Origin: Mesostigma viride | Taxonomy: Eukaryota; Streptophyta; Mesostigmatophyceae; Mesostigmatales; Mesostigmataceae | Length of the DNA: 64,000 nucleotides | Assembly (NCBI GenBank): GCA_009746045.1 | Contig: RPFO01000002.1 | Location: 249,501-313,500, forward strand | Reading direction: 5' to 3' | Shown: positions 32,950 through 41,820 of the stretch, one piece after another | Position numbering within the stretch: position 1 is the stretch's first letter | Layout: the number at the start of each line of letters is the position of its first letter | Notes under the pieces: generated by a model | Seen by the model: the letters and a program-made list of their open reading frames with translations, nothing else | Databases searched by the model: none | Told to the model about the DNA's origin: nothing | Position numbers and translations under genes: made by a program

Positions 32950-33812
32950 CACTACTGCTATATATTCCCTAGGCTGGGGTGGCTGGGGCACCGGCTGGGG
33001 TGGCTGGGGTGGCTGGGGTGGCTGGGGCGGCAGGGGTCGCCTGCCAGGGCTTGTGGGCGACGTAGATGTCCGCCCCTTCCAGTAGACCGGCTTCAGCCCC
33101 GCCGTCTGCCGAAGCTGGAGGTAGGTCGGCCATATAGCTCCCGTCGCCGTTGTTGCTGCGTCAAGGTCAAGTCGTCGTCCAGCGTGTAGGTGGTCCCCCC
33201 AAGCCGCTTGCGACACTTGAGGAACTCCATCTTATCCGCCCGATCTTGATGGTGTCAAAGGTGAAGAGCAAGGGGGAGGGGCCGGCCTCAGTTACCCCGC
33301 GAGCGGGGAAGGCGGGTCACCCCCCGCGGCTTGCCCTTACGGCAGTGATAGCCATGGGGACAAGGATTTTGTTCTCAAACGCCAGGGCAAGGGTCTCGGA
33401 GGTCTCGTCCTGCAGCGGGTCGAAGTGCTTGACTATGACGTTAAGGCTGCGCTTGGCGAGCTCGGCCTCCTCGCGGAGGTCCAGAGTCTGCTGCTTAAGC
33501 TGGGCGGCGACGGCGGAGGTGGTGGAAGTGGCGTGCTGCTTAAGCATGTCCGCCCAGGTCGGGATGGGAGGAGCATCGCCGGCAGGGCCAGCAGGGGCTG
33601 GCCGAGCGGCGATGTCCTTCACTGCCTGGGCAGTGATGCCGGCGGTGTTCTGCAAGCATTCGATGGCTATGGCATTGTCCTGCAGGCGCATGTCGATGGC
33701 GAGGAGCTGGGCGGTGAGGGCGTCGGTTGTGGTGGAGGTGGAGGCGAGGAGCTTGGAGGTGGCGGTGGTGGTGGAGGAGAGGAGGGGAAGCTCGGCAGCC
33801 AGCGTGCCGCCC
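32950..33812 (-). pseudogene. LINE ORF1-type protein, broken copy 2 (interrupted by a SINE)
   Basis: On the minus strand the translation runs MGGTLAAELPLLSS, a Thr/Ser-rich stretch, NTAGITAQAVKDIAARPAPA, PTWADMLKQHATSTTSAVAA, a coiled-coil stretch QTLDLREEAELAKRSLNVIV then KHFD, and, after a frameshift, FLKCRKRLGGTTYTLDDDLT. It parallels copy 1 at 28232-29085. Its 5' part continues at 34125-34086 (EQHVTPLAADVAAM) on the far side of the SINE. The 3' end has GGCTGGGGT repeats (32978-33035). Stops after ~33317 and frameshifts make it inactive. Copy 2 is inverted relative to copy 1. Confidence 0.7.
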
Positions 33813-34085
33813 ATGGCCGCCACATGTCATGCAGGCCTTCTAGGCCCTCTCCTCAAGCCCCCCCTGGGTGCCTGTGCTTGTTTAGGAGGCATGAACCACC
33901 ATGGAGGTGCAGGTGCACCTAGTGCACCCAGAGCAGGTGATAGTTGTACATCCTACACCTGCAGGTTGTCGCCCTGATTGTATTACAAACCCAAAGATGC
34001 CCCTTTCTCAGGGCTATGTGTTACATATGCTCCCCACGGAGCTATGATTTTAATTAATTAATTAATTAATTAATGGCCGCCACAT
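33813..34085 (+). mobile_element. Full SINE-like element (33826-34072) with 13-bp target duplication
   Basis: ATGGCCGCCACAT occurs at 33813-33825 and 34073-34085. The 247 bases between begin GTCATGCAGGCC and end in TAATTAATTAATTA. Removing them restores the LINE ORF1 frame around AADVAAMGGT, compared with AADIAAIGGT in copy 1. The body (33826-~33987) has no open frame and no obvious tRNA promoter boxes. The tail (33996-34072) has GCCCCTTTCTCAGGGC, GTGTTACAT, a GCTCC-CCAC-GGAGC hairpin and (TTAA)n. Long target duplication, microsatellite tail and small non-coding body are the standard features of LINE-mobilised SINEs. Confidence 0.88.
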
Positions 34086-34125
34086 CTGCGGCCAGGGGTG
34101 TCACGTGCTGTTCGATGGCCTTAAG

Positions 34126-34359
34126 GGGACGTGGCGCGCCGAATATTTTCCGCGCCAAAAAATTCGCGGTACCGTCCGTACGGTGTATAATGTGTGCCCG
34201 GACCGCTCAACCCTCGCGGAAGTGGCCATGGCGGCATGCCTTTATGCAATATTAATCGATATGGCACGTAAACAGCTAGAAAAAATGCTTGAATTTCGCA
34301 GAAGATTAGTTGATGACCTCATTGCGTGGCGGAAAGTTTACGGTTTGCAATATCGCTAA
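34126..34359 (+). CDS. Unidentified open frame (doubtful)
   Basis: A plus-strand frame, entered from the ORF1 remnant side, reads GTWRAEYFPRQKIRGTVRTV, then LAEVAMAACLYAILIDMARK, and ends LIAWRKVYGLQYR before TAA at 34357-34359. The composition looks protein-like, with mixed charged and hydrophobic residues, but the beginning overlaps LINE ORF1 antisense sequence, no splice structure was found, and no family is recognised. It may be the last exon of a gene or chance. Confidence 0.2.
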   Translation, partial: GTWRAEYFPRQKIRGTVRTVYNVCPDRSTLAEVAMAACLYAILIDMARKQLEKMLEFRRRLVDDLIAWRKVYGLQYR

Positions 34360-36002
34360 TTTCTCGAACGGCTACGGGCGCGGGGGTCCAGGATATAATT
34401 TCTCTTGCGGATCATGAAATTTAATGCAGGTTTACGGCAGCTATTGTGAGGCAACGTAGGCTCTAAAGAGCAATTATGAAGCTAACTTAATGGTGTTGTC
34501 GAGTTTGTGCCGAAGCTTCCCGGTTTCTTTTACATTTCCGGCATTCAAGGTAAGAACCTACGCAGGCCTGCGCATGTCGCCTTCGACGTATTCACGGAAG
34601 GCGCACCTTCCTTGTTCGCCTGATCAATGGATGATGTCTTTTATTGTTCGAGCTTGCGTGCCAGTTTATGCATGAAACATTTCCACGCAGGCAGGTGCAT
34701 TAACGTCGGCCTTTCGCCTTTTTTTCGGGCAGTTTCCCTGCAGGAAGCGCTCCATTTCTTTCGGTTGCATCGTCAGATTCCTAGCTATTTCGTACAATTT
34801 CGTGTAGTTTGTGGCTGGCATGCTAAATGCGCCGAGGTCAAGTTGTTGGTAATGTGTTGACATTTGTTTTCCATAATCCTTTGGACGTGACCTTGCTCAG
34901 ACGCTTTGTTATGTGCCGGATCTGACACGCCTGTTTTAGAACGACATCCGGCATGTGCCTAGAGGCTAACAAGCTGGCATCAGCTTCTTAGCAAATTGCC
35001 CTATTGGAAAGGAAGGTGAGAGTGGTTCTTTTGCTGGCCATACTGCATGAGTGGCATTGCATTAGATAGGTGTTTCCATTGCTTTCCTTGAGCTATAACC
35101 ATTAAGACTTCCCTGCTATGTGTGCAGCAAGGCAAGATGGATAGGATGTGAATGCTTGGCATACAACATGTATGATTTGCTGCCAAGTTTGCAGGCTGCA
35201 GTTGCCTCTATTGCTTGGGCAGTCTTTCTAAGGTTTTTACACGTATACTTGCTGAGTTCTTGGCATAAATTTACATGGTAACCTTGGGCTGAGCTTAGTG
35301 TATGCTCTCTTGGTGCGTGTATGCCTAGCGATGGTGTTGCTATGCGCACGCTGGCAAGGCTGGCCATGCTGAGGGCAGGGGAGGGCAGATGAGGTGCCTA
35401 GCCTTTTCTTATGTTGTGTGATCGAGTTGGGCATGTTTTTTGGCTTCTTGGATGGAAAACATGATGCCTAGGTGGCCTTATACACAGAAAAACCTCATTT
35501 AGCGTATGTTCAGGTTTTAGCACACCAAACGCAATAACTTGAGCTAGACTTGTCGGAATGACCTGGGACTTGGACCACTGCTGTCCCCCTGTTAGCCGGA
35601 TTTTCGCTACATTTTGTTGCCTAATCTGAAGTGTTTATGACATGTTTATTCCCAATGTCCGGTAAAAAAAGGGTACTTTTGCGGGGAAATTAATAACTGT
35701 TCAAGGTTTTGTCATTTTCATGATGTAAATAGCTCAGCAAGCTACAAACTCAGGGAACTATAGACGCTACATTTTTTTTTGCCAACAAATGAGTGCATGG
35801 GCTGGGGCATACATAGCCCTAATTAGCGTCTTTTTCTATTTATAGCGCTATATTGGCGTATATGTGGGGGTAGTACCCCCAACAAGTGCATGGACAACTC
35901 ACTAGAGATGTTATTTAGTGCCCCCAATCATAATTTAGCATGGTGCAACTGAAATTCAAGTGATATTAGCATGGGTCAAGTTTTAAGGTTTTTGGGGTGC
36001 CA
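34360..36002. other. No gene recognised
   Basis: Unique-looking, T-rich on +, with short open frames only. Nothing with a family motif was seen on either strand. Confidence 0.3.
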
Positions 36003-36036
36003 CCTCCCGGGAGGACAATTAAGGGCCCTTAATTGT
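36003..36036. other. Two adjacent perfect palindromes (12 and 22 bp)
   Basis: CCTCCCGGGAGG (36003-36014) is followed without a gap by a 22-bp perfect palindrome (36015-36036) centred on GGGCCC with AATTAA/TTAATT arms. Both can extrude as hairpins. No gene is attached. Confidence 0.9.
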
Positions 36037-37765
36037 TGATGATGGAGCGAATTTCGGAGGTGGAGGGGGGGGGCCAGATCTCGGCGACAGAGCGCCCGAG
36101 GAGGCAGCAGAGGGCGAGGAGCTGAAGACAGAGATATGCATTGCAAATCAGCATATGCATTGCATGATGCAAGAAACAGACGGATTTCGCACCCCCATGC
36201 TTATTCACGCCAATGCCGGACAATTAAAAGCGAAACTCAAAAAACGAAAACACTAACGTTTTCCGGAATATTATAACGAACAAGCTGAGCTATCGTGCCG
36301 GGTTTTTCGTTTCCTCCCGTATCCAGGACCGTGAGACTGTAACAACCAAATCATCGGTTACATCCAATCGGTTACATCCAAAGTTTTCCTACTGATGAAT
36401 CTTATTATGAGTTCTTTAGGACAATTATTTGAGAAGTTAGGAGGCTTCGACGTCTGATAGATATTGGGCCTGCTGAGATCTGTCGAATCTATTGTTCTAC
36501 CCTCATTGGTCGTGGCCTGATCCACGTAGGGTACTTTGCATGGTGTTGTTTAGTCAGTCATAGATTCTCTGCAGTACCGTTGTACCTGGTGGATTTGGTT
36601 CCAGGTCATTGAGATTTCGTATGTGCTGGCTTTGTGTTGTGTGGAGGATTCGGAGGCTAAGATCTTATCTTGAGTGATCCTCACTTTTGATTGGTCCTTC
36701 CGGGTTAGGGTTGGATGGATGCTGCGTGCACGATGACTTTTATCCTGTTTGGGGCGGCCGTGCATGCGTGCGTACGTGGGAGCTAAAGCTATGGTGTAAT
36801 TCAAGGGTTTCCTTGTTTCATCAATCAAACAACCCTTGCCAAAAGTCAACTATAACTTCAACAGATAGTCGACTTGGATATAACTTGTCTGTTGTGTCTA
36901 ACAAGGGTGGGGACTCATTCCCTTAACTGTTGAAGATCCATCTTCATTGCTTCTCTGGACGTGAAGTTATCTGTCGCGACTCCAACCCAGGTATAAAGAT
37001 CTTTTCACGCTAATGTTGATACTGAGGCTGTTGCAAACACAACATTTTTAGTCGTTACATTGGTATCGGAGGATTCTACTTAGGTGTTGGTTGTCTTGAC
37101 AGTATTAGTGGGCGTCCCCAACATCTACTGCTCCAATTTTGGTACTTTTGAAATTCCATGCCTGGAGCGCAAAGTTTGCAATATATGTGCCGTTTGTAGC
37201 TCTAGCTCTATAATAACCTGACCAACCCCGCATTCCTCAAAGTACTTAGCACTTGTTGCCTATTCTCATTATGCGAATCACATGATTAGGATGTGCTTCA
37301 TGATTGCTATTGCTCGAGATTCAATTAAGAATGATTGACATCAATAAATGATGAACCAAATAAACCAAATTAGGCCACTTGACAAGTTCATGATCCATTT
37401 AAATTGTACAATTAAGCGATTAATTAATTCATAAATCATACATTACATGGGATACCCCCGTCGACGAGCTAGTGGTACGTACAATGAAACATTTGAGTTT
37501 GTAACATGTCTCCATGGATATATACATGTATGCTGGACCTCGCGCATCTCAGCCCTCTAAGAAATGTTATTTGAACTCAGGTCTAGATCTAAATATATAC
37601 ATGATCTGGATAATATTATACACTTCCTTAAAAGAGCATGAATCGAGCTTTACAATTCAGGACAAGGAACTCGTTTGCAAATCACGGCTGAAAGGCAAGT
37701 GCTCACAACGAAGCACGTGCTCTCAAGGCTGTCCACCTCGTCCAACCAAGCCCGGGCGAGCTGGC
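36037..37765. other. No gene recognised
   Basis: Contains a direct repeat CATCGGTTACATCCAATCGG / TTACATCCAA near 36352-36380 and AT-rich sequence at 37320-37460. It may include the 3' side of the transposon whose gene ends at 37766, but no terminal inverted repeat was identified. Confidence 0.3.
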
Positions 37766-40700
37766 CTACTCAACAGGTCTCTTCTTGGCCAAGTTCGTGA
37801 GCCGTTTCTCGACGTCTGTCGGAATGGTCAAGATGGCCTGGCGATTGTTAGCTGGGTTGACAACAATGGTGTGTTCGAACCCCGCGTCCATGCACAGGTA
37901 GCAATTGACCAAGTTTGGCTGTTCAGCTTGCGCATCGGCGTCCATTTTGAACATCGTCGCCATACCCGGAAATCTGTCCCAGTAGCGCACCCCCACCACC
38001 CATTGTCCCTTACGGAACAACTCCCTATCGACCTTGCCGTTTCTGTCGGCCACTCGCCTCACGAAAGTAGCGGCCACCTGATAAGGCTCCTGCAAGACTT
38101 CCGCTAGCCAATATGGATGATCTGGATCGTGGGACTCATCACCAGAGTAGGACTCGACGGCAAAAATGTCTCGCAGCTTCAGTCTCCTTCCCATCATCGT
38201 CCTCTCTGCCTGTAGTCTGTTCAGTCGCGTCCCTGCGTGCCCCCCTTGTCCGTTTGGGTTCCTTTGCACTGGCTCCCCCAGTTTGTGGAGCTTCATCCGA
38301 GCACCTCCCACATTCCAGCCGTCCATGTCGGTCCACTCCTTTCGACAATCCCACCACCTTTCCTCGGCGCACGCACCGCCACAATAGCAGGAATACTGGC
38401 GCAGCATTAAGCGCGTCACATTCGACTTGTCCATGCGCCACCAGTGCGCCTTCTTCACTCCTTTGATTTCGCCGCGCCCTGGGCTGTAAGGAAGCACCTG
38501 CGCGTCGAAGACAAGATTTGCACAAGGGAAAGTTGAAGTTACGAGACCATCGAGCTAGTTGTGTTTTATTAAGCACTCCTGATCGCCAGGACTCCAAGAA
38601 CGCCCTAGAAACGACGGCCGGCGTAACTATTCCCTGAACGAGGACTGTACACTTAATTACCTCGGGGAACTCGAAGAAGTTACGCCTGGTCGTTGTGGTC
38701 CCGCCCACCGCCCCCGACGCCAGATTCTCCACCAACTGGGCGGCCGTCTGTTTGTCCTGGTTCTCTTCCCTGATGTGCCACCTCCTCAACATGCACTTCA
38801 CAGTCCCACCAGCTCCATCCACCTCCCCCTTTCCGTGCTGCTCCCCAAAGTAATTCCACTCAAATGACTCCAGGTGCGGATCCTCCGTCAGCAGCCGGGC
38901 CACTTCCGCGATCACATTCCTTGACTTGAACTGCATGGAGCAATTGTCCGACCACCCAATGAAGCGCTTCACCTCTACCCCTTCTGACCGTAGTGTCGCC
39001 AGGATTTTGAGGATAGCAAAACGGAGGGCCCGCCCGTCCCTTTTCATTCCGCCCTGTCCGATGAAGTGAAACTCCCTTCTCACGACCTTTCCCGACGCTG
39101 GATCCAAGTAGCGCACGATCCAGGGCATAAGGACGAATGTGACTGGATGCCAATACTGTGCTTGGAGATTGTGATAGGTGTAAGACTGGTAGTTCTCGGC
39201 GTAATCTGTGTGGCATACAAGGTCCCCCACCCGCATCCTTGAGAGACATTCCTTGGAGGCGTCCGCTTGCCACCACGCGTTGAAGCAATGCTGGATGAAG
39301 TCCGGCCACTTGTCCACAATTGCCTCCTTTAGCTCCGTTGGTGTGGACTTGACGTCGACTTGCGTCAATCGCTGCCCACCAGCCTTTGCGATCTCGTCAC
39401 AGTCGTCCTGCATATGCGCAGTGTGCACATACAGAAAAGACATCAACTTCGACCCACCAATGACCTGTAGAAAGAAAAAAGACAGGACCTCAGGAAAAAT
39501 TGAAAAAGAAACGCCTTGGGGCGCAACCACTCCACTAAAAATTACCTCTGGCCCAAGAACTTCAGGAAACATTGCAAAAGAAACGCCTTGGGGCGCAACC
39601 ACTCCACTAAAAATTACCTCTGGCCCAAGAACCGCACCCGGCGGCACATCCTGCATCTCGTATCTGGTCCATGAAATCAGGTGGTTGGAAGCCTCCTCCC
39701 GTTCGCATAACATGAAGTTCCGAATTCCACACTTGGGAGCCAGGCAAGTGCCCAACACACAAGCCTTACGCCGGATCGAGCAAACCCCCAACTCCTCGCC
39801 CAGGTCATGATCGGGCACCCCTTCCTCGTCGTCCAGCACCCTCCCATGCATGGGCAGATCCTCAAGTTCGCCCTGAAAAGGCTGAACCTGCGGCCGCGAC
39901 GACCCCACAGACGACCTCGAACCTCCCCCCTCCCTCATCCCCTCCACCTCACAAGTAAACTTGTTCACCCACTCTGTCGTGTGAGTGGCTTTGAAAATGG
40001 AACATGTGGGCACGGACGACCCCACGTCGAGCTGGCTACCATGATCGCACGCGTGGCATTCAGGTCCGCACTCGCATCTGGCATGAAAAGTTGCACGAAA
40101 TTTGGCCAACCCCCCAACCATGGACTGCATGGTAGTGTGGTGCTGGCATGCGCACAAGTTCCGCATTTTCCACCGCCCCTTGACGCATGCGGGCATATGC
40201 TTGCAAAAAGTAGTGTATCCCACATGAACTGTGCTCTTCTGATTCGTGCGTAGCATTGACATCCCTGCCTCCGTCTCCAAAATCACCTGATTTCCCCCCC
40301 TCACACCCTCCTCTCCCTCCCCCCCCCCCCTCCCTACTGTCCATCCGCCGCGGTGGCTTCAACTCCGGATGGCGGGAAATGAACACTTCGTAAATCTTCG
40401 ACTTGGAGACAGTATAGTAGCGCGCACCCTCCGAAAACGCTAGTGTATGTTTGTAATCCTTTCTGGTCCATTCACAATGAACATCCTTCATGTTCGGAGA
40501 CGCCCGCGTCAAGTTATCATCCCTCCAGCACGCTTGTATCAGGGCAATGACTTCCGTCGGAAGCTCGTCTTTCCTCCTCCTCCTCTCTGGCGCACTCATC
40601 AAAAGGTCGTCCTCCCCTTCTTCCATTCCATCCCTGTGACCCCGAACAGTTGCGACAAAGCGCCTGTCAATCCCGAACGCGCGCTCCACAATCCTGTCCG

Positions 40701-41115
40701 GGACGCCCTCCATTGCCTTCGTAACAAGTCCACACAAGGCCCACCTAAGCCCACGATCCTTCTCAGATGTTCCCAAGTCGCCAAAAGCCTTCTTGATGTT
40801 ATCCCGAAGAGATTCCGCCCAATTTTCAGGAAGCCCGCCGTCACAGTTCTTCCTCTTCTTAATGCCGTTGCTCTCCGCCACCATGGCATTTAGTCTTGAA
40901 GCTGCGCAAGACAGAACCTCCGCGCTCATCTCTGGCGTCCTGTGGTTGTTTGCTTTCACGCGTTCCGCCATGATAGGAAAGATGTCATTGGCAATTTTGT
41001 ACCCCTTGTTCTCGATGTACTTGTCGCTCCAGAGACCGCGAAGTGCAGGCTCCCGGTCGTCATTGGACAAGGGACGCGAACCGTCGGAAACGGCCCCCCG
41101 CCCCGATCGCGCCAT
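37766..41115 (-). CDS. DDE-type transposase-like protein, multi-exon
   Basis: Inferred minus-strand exons: 41115-40338, then from 40264 (or 40286) to 39618, then 39464-38661 and 38497-37766. Introns 39617-39465 and 38660-38498 are GT-AG, phase 0. The acidic core is D in HTDYAENY (~39206), D in GWSDNCSMQFKSRN (~38947), and GEQHGKGEVDGAGGTVK (~38840). This D-D-(D/E) pattern recurs in a transposase-like family seen in algae and animals; its name is not certain to me. Exon 2 has a Cys/His-rich block (TTFCKHMPACVK, NLCACQHH), and the last exon has CYCGGACAEERWWDC, both possible zinc sites. The joined protein is ~990 aa, so it would be an intact or recently active transposase. The exon 1/2 join is unsettled: a G-rich stretch (40319-40331 on +) either belongs to a 73-bp intron or marks a frameshift. 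An upstream acceptor-like CATCCTCAG near 41175 suggests a further 5' exon. Confidence 0.75.
38609..38630. repeat. Isolated copy of the GCCGGC-centred motif in a transposase intron
   Basis: AAACGACGGCCGGCGTAACT in the third intron matches the motif of the array at 41261-41815. Confidence 0.85.
39465..39617 (-). repeat. 72-bp tandem duplication of a splice donor in the transposase gene
   Basis: On the minus strand, CTTGGGCCAGAG|GTAATTTTTAG occurs with GT at 39617-39616 and again with GT at 39545-39544, followed each time by TGGAGTGGTTGCGCCCCAAG. Both donors can use the one good acceptor TTTCTTTCTACAG (AG at 39466-39465). The resulting introns are 153 or 81 nt. Both are multiples of three, and the interval has no stop in frame. 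Confidence 0.9.
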
Positions 41116-41260
41116 CAGACTTTGGTCAGACGGCAGCTGATTTTTTTCGCCTCTTAATCCCGCGGCACCGAAAGCCCTGAGGATGAGTAATGATAAATAA
41201 TCACCATTAAAGACACGACGAAAACGATGGGCATCAAACAAGAACGACAAGCGTCATTAA

Positions 41261-41820
41261 TAACGCCGGCCGGCGCAACTGGATACATGTAAACCATACA
41301 AAAGTGATTTTATGAAACACATACAGTTTGTCATTAATAACGACGGCCGGCGTAACTCGGGCGCAATTAAAAACCATTAAGAAGCAACTCAGGATATGCA
41401 GGCAGAAATCCTTCAGGTGTAAAAAAGATGTACAAACACACTTTTGGTAATGGGGCCTGATTGCGCAACTGCAAGATACCATTGGAAACGCCGGCCGGCG
41501 CAACTGGATGCATGTACATAAACCATACAAAAGTGATTTGCACAAAACCCCTACAATTTGTCATGAGTAACGACGGCCGGCGTAACTCGGTTGCATTTGA
41601 AAACCACAAAGAAGCAACTCAGGTAGTGAAGGCGGAAATCCCAGAGGTGATAAAATGTTTACCAACACAAAATGTTGATAAGCGTGCAAGCTTTTGCAAG
41701 TGCGCGCAAGATACCATTGGAAACGCCGGCCGGCGCAACTGGAACACCAAAACAAAAAACTTGATTTGCACGAAACCCATTCAGTTCGTCATGGATAACG
41801 ACGGCCGGCGCAACTTCATG
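41261..41820. repeat. Array of GCCGGC-centred motifs upstream of the transposase gene
   Basis: Six copies of a ~20-base motif: ACGCCGGCCGGCGCAACTGG at ~41263, 41488 and 41723, and ACGACGGCCGGCGTAACTCG or its variant at ~41340, 41570 and 41798. They alternate with spacings of ~77 and ~150 bases, forming two and a half tandem units of ~225-235 bases. The spacers share ACCATACAAAAGTGATTT and similar words. They start just upstream of the first exon of the transposase-like gene. Possible roles are transposase-binding subterminal repeats or promoter/5' intron repeats; neither is shown. Confidence 0.85.

Noticed and set aside
34126-34359. AP2-like DNA-binding domain reading of the small frame
   Set aside because: A W-x-A-E then later A-E-x-A-x-A-A pattern faintly recalls AP2, but the conserved Gly/Arg strand residues and spacing are missing.
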